This document shows, piece after piece, positions 52,109 to 59,328 of a stretch of 59,328 nt of DNA (its first letter is position 1; each line of letters opens with the position of its first letter). The stretch is from Mycolicibacterium houstonense (GTDB taxonomy: Bacteria; Actinomycetota; Actinomycetes; Mycobacteriales; Mycobacteriaceae): assembly GCF_900078665.2 (NCBI RefSeq), contig NZ_LT546207.1, positions 2,752,318-2,811,645 of the forward strand, written 5' to 3'. The notes beneath the pieces were generated by a model. That model ran no database searches and had not been told where the DNA came from. It saw only the letters and a program-made list of their open reading frames with translations. The position numbers were made by a program, and so were the translations under genes.

Positions 52109-53269
52109 GTGACCACACTCACTACCCCGCGATCACTCGCGGATCTTCTTAGATTTCCTCCCTACGGCGCTGAGGGTGGTATTGCCACTCAGGGTGACGT
52201 TCTGGTCAACGTCACGGCTGACGGTGTAGATCTGAATGCCATCTGGGCCGAGGTGGCGCAGGTAATCGCAGCCTGGAACAACGAGCGCTCGGCTCTGACT
52301 AGCCTTCTGACGTTTGCTACGACCAACACGGCTGACGCAATCCCGCAGAGCAAGTCGGAGGACAGCTTCGAGGAAGCCAGCGAGTACGGTCAGCCTGAGA
52401 GCCTCAGGCCGCCTAGCGAATACGCGCTCATGGGTTACACCTTCAAGGATTACGACAAGGCGCTGCGCTACACGAGGTTCTTCCTTAGAGACGCTACGGC
52501 CGAACAGGTCCGTGCTCAGCTCAACTACGCACTCGAGGCCGACAACCGCCTGACTACCGGCACCATCCTGCAACGTCTGTTTGATCCCACTCAGGGTGAA
52601 AACGAATGGGGGCACTCGGTTTACGGTCTATACAACGGTGACGCTATGGCGCCTCCCGCATATCTGGGCAAGAGCTTTCCCACCGCACACCAGCACTATC
52701 TTGTATCGGGTGGCGCGGTTATCGACTCCGGCGACTTGGAGCAGGCTACGAAGCTGGTGACCGAGCATGGATTTGGTACCACACCTAACAGCCGACTACT
52801 GGCTCTAATGAATCCGGCGCAGGCCGAGGTTGTGTCTACATTCAAGGCTGGCGAAGAGAACGCCACCGGGATCGTTGCCAAGCATGACTACATCCCGAGC
52901 GCCGGAGCTCCGGCCTACCTGCAGCCCGACAACATTGTCGGCCAGGTGGCGCCAGAGAAGTACAACGGCTTAGCAGTGCAAGGTAGTTACGGGCCGGTCT
53001 GGATCATCCAGAGCGACTTCATCCCTGAGGACTACTTCAGCGTGGTGGCAACGTACGGGCCGAATTCACCCGACAACGCTATTGGTTTCCGGCAGCACAC
53101 GAGCCCGGTCTACCAGGGGCTACGGGTCATTCCGGGAGCCACCGACTACCCGCTCCAAGACAGCTTCCTGTCTAGGGCTTTCGGTGTTGGTACCCGTCGG
53201 CGCGGCCAGGCCGCCGTTGTCCAGATCAAGGCCAGCGGCAGTTATGACGTTCCGGTGATCCCGAAGTAA
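52109..53269 (+). CDS. HK97-like phage major capsid protein
   Basis: A 386-residue protein. GTG 52109 follows GAAGGGCG. The N-terminal part includes LTTPRSLADLLRFPPYGAEG. The central part is TFKDYDKALRYTRFFLRDAT, and HSVYGLYNGDAMAPPAYLGK follows. Late segments AVQGSYGPVWIIQSDFIPEDY and GFRQHTSPVYQGLRVIPGAT resemble major capsid proteins of actinobacterial phages. No portal, protease or scaffold is nearby. It may build a small satellite capsid or interfere with a helper. It is transcribed away from the replication operon. Confidence 0.7.
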   Translation: MTTLTTPRSLADLLRFPPYGAEGGIATQGDVLVNVTADGVDLNAIWAEVAQVIAAWNNERSALTSLLTFATTNTADAIPQSKSEDSFEEASEYGQPESLRPPSEYALMGYTFKDYDKALRYTRFFLRDATAEQVRAQLNYALEADNRLTTGTILQRLFDPTQGENEWGHSVYGLYNGDAMAPPAYLGKSFPTAHQHYLVSGGAVIDSGDLEQATKLVTEHGFGTTPNSRLLALMNPAQAEVVSTFKAGEENATGIVAKHDYIPSAGAPAYLQPDNIVGQVAPEKYNGLAVQGSYGPVWIIQSDFIPEDYFSVVATYGPNSPDNAIGFRQHTSPVYQGLRVIPGATDYPLQDSFLSRAFGVGTRRRGQAAVVQIKASGSYDVPVIPK

Positions 53270-53281
53270 GTAGGCAATCAG

Positions 53282-53407
53282 ATGGATACAGCAGCCTCTC
53301 AGTGGCTCCGTGCGCATCTGGCCGACGTGCTCGTGGCGGTAGCGCGCGCCAATGCAGCTCTTGAGCAAGCAACCGTGGCCGGGGAGGAAGGTGGGCACAG
53401 TGGGTGA
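53282..53407 (+). CDS. 41-residue peptide downstream of capsid gene
   Basis: From ATG 53282, 12 bp after the capsid stop, runs an Ala-rich amphipathic frame (ASQWLRAHLADVLVAVARAN, AALEQATVAG). It overlaps the next small frame by 8 bp. A capsid-associated small protein is conceivable. No strong ribosome site. Confidence 0.45.
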   Translation: MDTAASQWLRAHLADVLVAVARANAALEQATVAGEEGGHSG

Positions 53408-53576
53408 CATACAGCGCCCGCTGAACATGACCGAACTGGATAGCAGCGCATCAGAATTCTGTTGGGGCGAAGGTATCGAGCCGGCCAGTCTCCGAGGCAG
53501 GCCACCGTCGGAAGGTGGAAGGTATAGGGGTACTACACCAGCGTCCGATCCGATCGTCCGGGTGAGCCGAACGTAG
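53400..53576 (+). CDS. 58-residue hypothetical protein
   Basis: GTG 53400 is preceded by GGGGAGGAAGG at good spacing and opens a frame beginning VGDIQRPLNMTELDSSASEF. It has no recognised motif. It ends 4 bp before the convergent methyltransferase stop. The overlap with the preceding 41-residue frame suggests coupled translation. Confidence 0.5.
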   Translation: MGDIQRPLNMTELDSSASEFCWGEGIEPASLRGRPPSEGGRYRGTTPASDPIVRVSRT

Positions 53577-53580
53577 GCCG

Positions 53581-55347
53581 CTAGAATCCCAGTTCCAACT
53601 GCTCAACTACCTCTTCGACTGGACGGGCCTCTGTGTAAGGAGGAATAACCGTTGGGGTGCTTGCGCGAGCACCGTTCAGCAATTCTTCGACCGTCAAAAT
53701 CTGCAGCTTCGGATAGGAGTTCTTGACAATATCTTCGTAGGTGCCTGCGGTGTCCGCTGCCTGAAGCATGCCGCGCGTGGGTTTCCAAAGGGTGATCAGG
53801 ACGCCGCCATCTATCGAATCATCTTGCGCAACAACTCCACCAAGGTCGCGGACCATCTGCGGATTGAGCTGCTTCCCGCCTTTCACGCTGACAGCGATTC
53901 GTCCCGGCTTCTCCTTTTTGCCTCGGTAGTAGCGAATGTTGCCGTCGATGCCTCTGTCCGCGATCTGCTTTCTGTTGGGTGTTCCGCGTACAAGCGACAC
54001 AGCCCACCTCTCGAAGTCCAGTGGATCGCGCTCAAACAGGGCGTGCGCTGCAGCCAGATCCTCCGGAACGCCTAGTACGTCATAGGTGTCCTCGATGGCG
54101 GAGCCGTGAGTCGTCTCCAGCCTGTTGCGGATCAGATCAACTGCGATGTAGGTGATATCGATTCCGATCCAACGCCGGCCAGTTCTGATCGCAGCGTCCA
54201 ACGTGGTACCGCAACCACAGAACGGATCCAGAACGACGTCACCCGGATTCGACGAGGCTTTGATGATTCTTTCCAGGAGGCCAACTGGCTTTTGCGTCGG
54301 ATAACCCATGCGCTCCCTGTCACGCGGCGACAGCCAACGAACATCGGCGTCGATACCGCGCGACGAAGTGAAGTCGGGTGCGGCCAGGTCGAAGACTGTG
54401 CCTTCGGTGTAAGGCTGGTATGCCCAGATGTCCGGCGCAGTCACTCCATCGGACGGCTTGATGGTGTGTGAATAGATGGGCCACGCCTCACCCGGCTCGA
54501 TAGTGATGAAGCCCAGTTCGTATAGGCGGTCTAGCTTTTCGTGCTGACTCATGCCGGTGAAGTCCTCGCCAGCATCCTCTACTAGCTTCCCGGGTATGGC
54601 CCAGTGCCTACCCTTCGCAGAGGGATCGATACCCTTCCAGGGCTTTCCGCTCTCTCCGCCACGTAGACCGCTGCCAGTCATGACGTTTCCGTAATACGCA
54701 GTGCGCCACTCGTCGCCGTCTTGCTCGAAATACTCCTCGACATGGCCCTTCATGTAGGGCAGGGTGGGGCGGTTCCAGGTGTAACCGTCGCCGTCAGTCT
54801 TGGTGTAAAAGAGGATGACATCGTGCACCGGAGTCCAACGCCTTGCCTTCCCATGGGCGCCGGTGCGCCGCCAAATGATTTCGCTACGGAAGCAACGCGG
54901 CCCGAAGATTGCGTCCAACATGATCTTGAGATAATGGCTAGCGCTCGGATCGCAATGCAGGTATAGCGATCCCGTTGACTTGAGAACACGATGCAGTTCG
55001 ACAAGTCGAGGGGCCATATTCGTCATATAGGCGGTCATCGGAGTCTCACTCACGAGCGTCCGCACTGCGCGAAGCGCTTCGGCTGGCGCGGACGGGAGAC
55101 CACCCTCATTAACCAGGAAGTTGTACGTACTGCTTGTCTCTGTCGTCCACTTCCAGGTGTCGTCGAAGGCGTGTATCTGTGCGCTCGGGTCGCCGGGTGC
55201 AGTTGCAAATACGACGTTGTAGATCTGTTCAGAATTGAACGGTGGATCAAGATAGATGAGGTCGACAGACTCAGAGTCAATTCGGTGCGACCCCTGGTCC
55301 TTCAAGACTTTGAGATTGTCGCCGTAGTACAGCCGGTTCTTGTCCAC
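53581..55347 (-). CDS. DNA N6-adenine methyltransferase with C-terminal Mrr-like domain
   Basis: A 588-residue protein. Catalytic motif IV IYLDPPFN (about 31-38) comes first, then a target-recognition region, then motif I VVLDPFCGCGTTLDAA, the order of the beta class. At about 450-540 a second domain (IADRGIDGNIRYY, then GRIAVSVKGGKQLNPQMVRD) has the shape of Mrr-type PD-(D/E)xK nucleases, with SVK where E/QxK is usual. It could be a combined modification and restriction enzyme, or the nuclease part may be inactive. No separate restriction gene is adjacent. Confidence 0.88.
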   Translation of the reverse strand: MDKNRLYYGDNLKVLKDQGSHRIDSESVDLIYLDPPFNSEQIYNVVFATAPGDPSAQIHAFDDTWKWTTETSSTYNFLVNEGGLPSAPAEALRAVRTLVSETPMTAYMTNMAPRLVELHRVLKSTGSLYLHCDPSASHYLKIMLDAIFGPRCFRSEIIWRRTGAHGKARRWTPVHDVILFYTKTDGDGYTWNRPTLPYMKGHVEEYFEQDGDEWRTAYYGNVMTGSGLRGGESGKPWKGIDPSAKGRHWAIPGKLVEDAGEDFTGMSQHEKLDRLYELGFITIEPGEAWPIYSHTIKPSDGVTAPDIWAYQPYTEGTVFDLAAPDFTSSRGIDADVRWLSPRDRERMGYPTQKPVGLLERIIKASSNPGDVVLDPFCGCGTTLDAAIRTGRRWIGIDITYIAVDLIRNRLETTHGSAIEDTYDVLGVPEDLAAAHALFERDPLDFERWAVSLVRGTPNRKQIADRGIDGNIRYYRGKKEKPGRIAVSVKGGKQLNPQMVRDLGGVVAQDDSIDGGVLITLWKPTRGMLQAADTAGTYEDIVKNSYPKLQILTVEELLNGARASTPTVIPPYTEARPVEEVVEQLELGF

Positions 55348-55368
55348 GTCAGCAGCCTAAGGTGAGTG

Positions 55369-55518
55369 TCAGGGCGCGTCGAAGAGTGGCGCGCCGAGAC
55401 CTAGTTGCACGCCTAATAATCCCAGCTCAAGCCGTACTAGCTCTAAGGCGTTCTGCGCATCAGGGTCGTCGGGGTCGCCACCTTCAGCACGGATTGCCTC
55501 GCGCTCTATGTCGTCCAT
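55369..55518 (-). CDS. 49-residue acidic protein
   Basis: A short frame from ATG 55518 begins MDDIEREAIRAEGGDPDDPD and ends in LELGLLGVQLGLGAPLFDAP. It lies between the HTH gene and the methyltransferase in the same direction, and has normal codon use for the element. It is probably a small accessory protein; no family recognised. Confidence 0.55.
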   Translation of the reverse strand: MDDIEREAIRAEGGDPDDPDAQNALELVRLELGLLGVQLGLGAPLFDAP

Positions 55519-55582
55519 GACGTGTTAGACGCACGTGGGGCGGCATCGGTTCCATCGGTTTCAACCAAGGCGGGAGAGACAC

Positions 55583-56185
55583 CTACCCGTCCAGGTTCAC
55601 CAGCTCACCGTTGACGAGAGAGATGAGCTCGTCGATCTCCTCGCAGATCCGATCCTTTAGAGACTCAGCCTCTTCCGGAAGGCCGTCCAAGTTACGGATA
55701 GCTGACCTATAACGCTTCAACGCCATCTCAGCGGGCAGCGGTCCTCTAGGTCCACCGTTACGGCGGCGCGGGTAGTCCTTGCCGTCTGTGCCAGTCGTGG
55801 TCTCCGCCGACTGCGCGGCCTCGCCACCTGTCCCACATTGGGACACCTGTCGGCCCACCGAGGATTTAGACATACCTACGGCTTCCGCGACAGCCCGCAC
55901 ACTCAAGCCGTGCCTGTGCAGCTGAGCTACCAGCGTCCGTCGGTCCTGAACGTTCAGCGCCACCGCGATTGGCCGGAGCCGTTCGATCGAATACGCCGTC
56001 CAGCTTGGGAACCCTAGGGACTTATGGATCTCGCCCGCCTTGGCTTCGAGCAGCAGAGCCGACAGGTAGTCCAGGTGCTCCCCGGTTTTACCGGCCACAA
56101 CCTGGATCTGTTCGTCTAGCTCCAGGGCTGCATCATGATTCAGTGGCTGCCCGTGCGTGCGGACGTGATCATCGGCGACAGACAT
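55583..56185 (-). CDS. HTH regulator, ParB/KorB-like
   Basis: A 200-residue DNA-binding protein. A central HTH (RTLVAQLHRHGLSVRAVAEA, then VGMSKSSVGRQVSQ) is preceded by a helical domain (LDYLSALLLEAKAGEIHKSL) and followed by a basic Gly-rich linker (RRRNGGPRGPLP) and a helical tail. Start ATG 56185 follows AGGGGTACCG. It could regulate the rightmost operon or act in partition. It is the last gene before attR. Confidence 0.78.
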   Translation of the reverse strand: MSVADDHVRTHGQPLNHDAALELDEQIQVVAGKTGEHLDYLSALLLEAKAGEIHKSLGFPSWTAYSIERLRPIAVALNVQDRRTLVAQLHRHGLSVRAVAEAVGMSKSSVGRQVSQCGTGGEAAQSAETTTGTDGKDYPRRRNGGPRGPLPAEMALKRYRSAIRNLDGLPEEAESLKDRICEEIDELISLVNGELVNLDG

Positions 56186-56403
56186 CGGTACCCCTATAGA
56201 TAGGCGCGAACAGGGAAACCCCTTGCTCACCTAGCGCCCAGTGGGGTGCGCTCTCAACAACTCGCTTCTGTGGGGCCACGTCTGGTAACCGGACGCAAAC
56301 CGGGCAACCACGGCCATACACCGCGTCGCGGAGCTGCTGCAGACGCCACAGTACACCTGCGATTGACCGTGTAACAGAAAGCGCCCACCCGCTGCGCAGA
56401 CTC

Positions 56404-56426
56404 GCTACGTCCACACCGCGTCCACA
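56404..56426. promoter_or_regulatory. Right integrase arm-type site (repeat of 43076-43098)
   Basis: An exact 23-bp copy of the left-arm sequence carries GTCCAC at 56409 and 56420, again 11 bp apart. It lies 149 bp inside attR, in the same orientation as the left copy. In the excised circle the two copies would flank the core. The remaining 56186-56574 is noncoding. Confidence 0.65.
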
Positions 56427-56463
56427 AACTGCCGCCAACTGGGCAAACTGGGTAGATGTTCAA

Positions 56464-56536
56464 CAGATCCGATCTGATGCAGCCGGCAACCGTTCCGACC
56501 TAGGAAGATTAGGGGATTAGATCCGAAATTGGATCT
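56464..56536. promoter_or_regulatory. Two AGATCC dyads in the right arm
   Basis: CAGATC-C-GATCTG (56464-56476) and AGATCC-GAAATT-GGATCT (56519-56536) are both perfect dyads. They lie between the right arm-type site and attR. They may bind the excisionase-like protein or a repressor (inference). Confidence 0.45.
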
Positions 56537-56574
56537 CGAGACGGCGTTACAGCAACTCTAATCAGACCAGGGAC

Positions 56575-56618
56575 GCGGATTTTAAGTCCGCTGCCTCTGC
56601 CAATTGGGCTATGGGGGC
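56575..56618. other. attR core: displaced 5' part of tRNA-Leu
   Basis: A 44-bp copy of the tRNA anticodon arm through 5' end, without the 3' half. It marks the right boundary. The original tRNA promoter should lie just right of 56618 (minus-strand transcription) and is now disconnected from the intact tRNA. Confidence 0.9.
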
Positions 56619-56763
56619 GATCGGTAGCACCGTACCTGGCGGTCGGGTGAGCGAAGATTGCCAGCCCACTCTCGCGCGGAGAGTGCGCCGAAAGAGGTGC
56701 GAAGAGGGGGTGTGTCGCGGTGGTTGAATAACCGGCAGGGCTGGACAGCGACGGGGGCCGCAC

Positions 56764-57177
56764 ATGCCGAGCAGTATCGCGAATTCTATTGCCGTAGTTG
56801 CCGAAAGGATCGCATCGATCCTCGGACCACGCGCGATGCGAATGATCGCCAAGTTCAACAAGTATGTCACCAACCCGGTGCAGCGGCTGTGGGCACCGTG
56901 GCTGCCGTACATGGCGGTCATCGAGCACACCGGCCGCAAGTCGGGCCGGCCGTACCGCACGCCGGTCATGGCGTTCGTCGACGCGAAGTCCGTCTGGGTG
57001 GTGCTGAACTACGGCACGCACTCGGATTGGGTGCGCAACATCCAGGCTGCGGGTAGGGCGGGAATGACGCATCGCGGCAGGCACTACCGGCTGACCAATC
57101 CTCGGATCATCCCGGCCACCGACCAGAAGGCGCGGTTCGTTGCCTCATTGGCGCCGGTTTCCACAGCTGGGTCGTGA
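56764..57177 (+). CDS. DUF385/F420-dependent nitroreductase-family protein
   Basis: A 137-residue split-barrel protein. FNKYVTNPVQRLWAPWLPYM, then EHTGRKSGRPYRTPVMAF, then YGTHSDWVRNIQAAG match the DUF385 family. It is homologous to the gene at 42421. Before the element inserted, the two would have been about 1.4 kb apart, either side of tRNA-Leu. Between here and 57399 (222 bp) I see no further gene. Confidence 0.88.
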   Translation: MPSSIANSIAVVAERIASILGPRAMRMIAKFNKYVTNPVQRLWAPWLPYMAVIEHTGRKSGRPYRTPVMAFVDAKSVWVVLNYGTHSDWVRNIQAAGRAGMTHRGRHYRLTNPRIIPATDQKARFVASLAPVSTAGS

Positions 57178-57399
57178 AAATATGGCGGCGCGACCCTGGT
57201 GTCGAAACCGGCGTCGCAGCCGTGGTGGGAACAGATTCTGATCGCTCAACCCCGCCGAGCGTGCGCAGATTACTGACGAAATGCGGCGTGTCGGGCAGCA
57301 AACACGCACACTCGCGGAGACAAGAGAGACGCGCATACGGCCAGTTGGGGCACCACAACGGGCGTAGGCTCCCCCTATCCCGAGCCTCGGGAGGCGGCC

Positions 57400-58104
57400 A
57401 TGCCCGAACTGACCATCGAGCTGCGCGACGTGGTGCGCGAGTACAAGGTCGGCGGACAGCCGGTGCGTGCCCTCGACGAGGTCAGCCTGCAGCTCAACGG
57501 CGGGCAGTTCGTGTCGATCATCGGCCCGTCGGGCGCGGGTAAGAGCACGTTGCTGCACCTGCTCGGCGCGCTGGACTCCCCCGATTCCGGGTCGATCACC
57601 TTCGACGGCGAGGAGATCGGGCGCCTCGGCGACGAGCAGCAGTCGGCATTCCGCCACCATCGGGTCGGCTTCATCTTCCAGTTCTTCAACCTGCTGCCCA
57701 CCCTGTCGGCGTGGGAAAACGTGGCGGTGCCGAAGCTGCTCGACGGGGTCCGGCTGGGCAAGGTCAAACCGCAGGCCGTGCAGCTGCTGGAGCGCGTCGG
57801 TCTGGGCAACCGGACCGAGCACCGGCCCTCCGAGCTGTCCGGCGGTCAGATGCAGCGGGTCGCGGTGGCCCGCGCCATGATGATGGACCCGCCGCTGATC
57901 CTGGCCGACGAACCGACCGGCAACCTGGATTCCACGACGGGCGCGGCCATTTTGACGCTGCTCGGCGAGGTCGCGCACGAAGAAGGCAGCCGTCGCCTCG
58001 TGGTGATGGTGACCCACAATGCCGATGCCGCGGCGGCCACCGACCGGGTGATCACGCTGCAGGACGGCCGGCTGGGCTCCGACGAGGTATCGGTGGTCCG
58101 GTGA
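57400..58104 (+). CDS. ABC exporter ATPase (LolD/MacB-like)
   Basis: A 234-residue ATPase. The Walker A is GPSGAGKST, the Q-loop FIFQFFNLLPTLSAWENV, the signature LSGGQMQR, the Walker B LILADEPTGNLDS and the switch His VMVTHNADAA. The FFNLLPTLSAWENV and DEPTGNLD strings place it in the MacB/LolD group that works with FtsX-type permeases. It overlaps the permease gene by GTGA. Confidence 0.93.
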   Translation: MPELTIELRDVVREYKVGGQPVRALDEVSLQLNGGQFVSIIGPSGAGKSTLLHLLGALDSPDSGSITFDGEEIGRLGDEQQSAFRHHRVGFIFQFFNLLPTLSAWENVAVPKLLDGVRLGKVKPQAVQLLERVGLGNRTEHRPSELSGGQMQRVAVARAMMMDPPLILADEPTGNLDSTTGAAILTLLGEVAHEEGSRRLVVMVTHNADAAAATDRVITLQDGRLGSDEVSVVR

Positions 58105-59328
58105 GACTCGCCGCCACGGCAAGTCGGCTGCGAGTGTTCAGCCTGCGCGAGCTCACCGTGCACCGGCGGCGCACACTGGCCTCGATCGCCGTAATGGCCG
58201 TATCGGCAATGTATCTCGTCGCGATCTTCGGCATCTTCGGCTCGATCACCGGGTCGGTCAATCGGCTGGCCGACGGCATCGCCGGCGTCGCCGCGCTGGA
58301 GGTCTCGGGCATCACCGACGCGGGCTTCCCCGAATCGGTGCTGGCCGACGTAGCCAAGGTTCCCGGTGTCGCGACCGCAGCACCGATGATCCGGATGTCC
58401 GCACCCACCGCGGCCGAGCCGGTGCTGTTGTTCGGCGCCGACGACCGCAGCCGCGCCTTGGAGGGCGCGCTGAAAGACGCGGTCGGTGTGCAGGTCGAGG
58501 CCCCCACCGCCGCCGAGGGAGTTCGTGTCGGTCCGGCCGTCGGTCACGCGAAAGGCGAGACGTTTCAGCTGGGTTCGGGGTCGGTCACCGTCGCGGACGT
58601 GCTTGGGGGTGAGCAACTCGCGGAACTCAACGGCGGCCACTACGTGCTGGCCCCACTTCCGGTGGCTCAGAGCGTGACGGGACGCCGAGGCCAACTGGAC
58701 TCGATACTGATCACCATCGCACCGGACGCCGATCTGGCCGCGGTGCGAGACCAGGTCACCGCCGCCGTGGGCGGCCGGGCCATCGTCGCCGACCCGAGCC
58801 TGCGGGCCGCCCGCGCCGGCGACGGCGTCAAACTGATGAACTACATGGCGCTGATGGGCGCGGCGGTCGCCTTGGTGGTCGGCGCGTTCCTCATCTACAC
58901 GACGATGACGATGGCGATCGCGCAACGCCGCCCGGTGATCTCGATGCTGCGGGCCATCGGTGGCCGGCGCACCACCATCGTCCGCGACATGCTCGCCGAG
59001 GCCGCGATCCTCGGGCTGATCGGCGGCACCATCGGCTCACTCCTCGGAATCGCCTTGGGCCGCTTGGCGATCGGCCGCCTCCCACCGACGGTGACTCAGG
59101 GACTCGAGGCGCGTATCGAGTACTGGCTGCCCAGCTACGCGATCCCGGTCGCCATCGCCGCCACCGTACTCACCAGTGTGGCCGCGTCTGCGATGGCCGC
59201 GCGCCAGGTCTACAAGGTGTCCCCGATCGAGGCACTGGCCCCGGTCGGGGTGTCGGCGGCCGACTTCGTGGCCCGCTGGCTGCGCATCACCAGCGGCGTG
59301 GCGGCGGTGGCGGTGCTGGCCGCCTCGA
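58101..59328 (+). CDS. FtsX-like ABC permease (partial, runs off the window)
   Basis: The frame opens with GTG 58101 (VRLAATASRLRVFSLRELTV) and has no stop up to the window end, 409 codons. TM1 is at about 28-50, a MacB-PCD-like extracytoplasmic domain covers about 55-245, and FtsX core helices follow (MALMGAAVALVVGAFLIYTT, AAILGLIGGTIGSLLGIAL). It pairs with the upstream ATPase to export or extract a lipid-linked substrate or peptide. The second half is outside the window. Confidence 0.9.
   Translation, partial: MRLAATASRLRVFSLRELTVHRRRTLASIAVMAVSAMYLVAIFGIFGSITGSVNRLADGIAGVAALEVSGITDAGFPESVLADVAKVPGVATAAPMIRMSAPTAAEPVLLFGADDRSRALEGALKDAVGVQVEAPTAAEGVRVGPAVGHAKGETFQLGSGSVTVADVLGGEQLAELNGGHYVLAPLPVAQSVTGRRGQLDSILITIAPDADLAAVRDQVTAAVGGRAIVADPSLRAARAGDGVKLMNYMALMGAAVALVVGAFLIYTTMTMAIAQRRPVISMLRAIGGRRTTIVRDMLAEAAILGLIGGTIGSLLGIALGRLAIGRLPPTVTQGLEARIEYWLPSYAIPVAIAATVLTSVAASAMAARQVYKVSPIEALAPVGVSAADFVARWLRITSGVAAVAVLAAS

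Larger units (their letters stand above)
42971..56618. mobile_element. Integrated phage-satellite/phiRv2-like prophage of about 13.6 kb
   Basis: It is bounded by a 44-bp perfect direct repeat of the 5' part of tRNA-Leu. Contents: DUF4145 and membrane protein; tyrosine integrase; DUF4314; serine recombinase; HGG zinc-motif (small terminase-like) protein; primase-polymerase/ATPase; small HTH and hypothetical genes; excisionase-like protein; lone major capsid protein; methyltransferase-nuclease; HTH regulator. G+C is visibly lower than in the flanks. There is no large terminase, portal, protease, tail or lysis gene, so it cannot be a self-sufficient phage. Confidence 0.88.

Overview
The window is chromosomal DNA of a fast-growing mycobacterium (Mycolicibacterium-like). 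The evidence is the high G+C, frequent GTG starts and ATGA/GTGA gene overlaps. Family content agrees: a DUF4193 protein, a cutinase, two DUF385 (F420-type) proteins, DUF3060 and LGFP envelope proteins, an Rv3406-like alkylsulfatase and many small secreted proteins with A-x-A signal peptides. No species call is possible from sequence reading alone.

Layout. 1-2000: a TetR/alpha-beta hydrolase divergon bracketed by two pairs of 48-bp palindromic repeats. 2002-9304: a fatty-acyl-CoA ligase, two convergent paralogous secreted proteins, DctA with a divergent CitA/DcuS-type two-component system, and a beta-propeller protein. 9769-13100: a peptidoglycan amidase, a DUF3060 protein and a second TetR/hydrolase divergon paralogous to the first. 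13105-19885: a GlnQ-like ATPase with a fused binding protein-permease, a serine hydrolase of lower G+C, a GNAT enzyme, the alkylsulfatase and small conserved proteins. 19921-22310: a complete arsenic locus (arsR divergent from cadI/arsI-acr3-arsC) with a perfect inverted-repeat operator. 22339-25653: secreted proteins, a truncated SnoaL gene, a cupin and two overlapping TetR genes. 25995-29743: a four-gene operon with a variant Dyp-type peroxidase, two unrecognised proteins and a BASS-type carrier, facing a large MalT/LuxR regulator. 31961-42816: envelope and secreted proteins, a TetR/FrsA-like esterase divergon, a two-domain lipoprotein behind a 33-codon ORF, a secreted lipase-like protein, a cutinase and a DUF385 protein.

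42971-56618 is an integrated element of about 13.6 kb, bounded by a 44-bp perfect direct repeat of the 5' part of tRNA-Leu(UAA). It encodes a tyrosine integrase, a small serine recombinase, an excisionase-like HTH protein, a primase-polymerase/ATPase, an HGG zinc-motif protein resembling phage small terminase subunits, an HK97-like major capsid protein without portal, large terminase or tail genes, a DNA methyltransferase with a C-terminal nuclease-like domain, an HTH regulator, and a DUF4145 gene plus a membrane-protein gene next to the left end. A cluster of GTCCA motifs with roughly 10-13 bp spacing lies between the primase and the HGG gene. The same motif forms paired sites in both attachment arms. 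The set resembles the small phiRv2-type prophages of M. tuberculosis and capsid-encoding phage satellites. I consider it the most interesting part of the window.

56764 to the end returns to host DNA: a second DUF385 protein and an ABC exporter (ATPase plus an FtsX-like permease running off the window).
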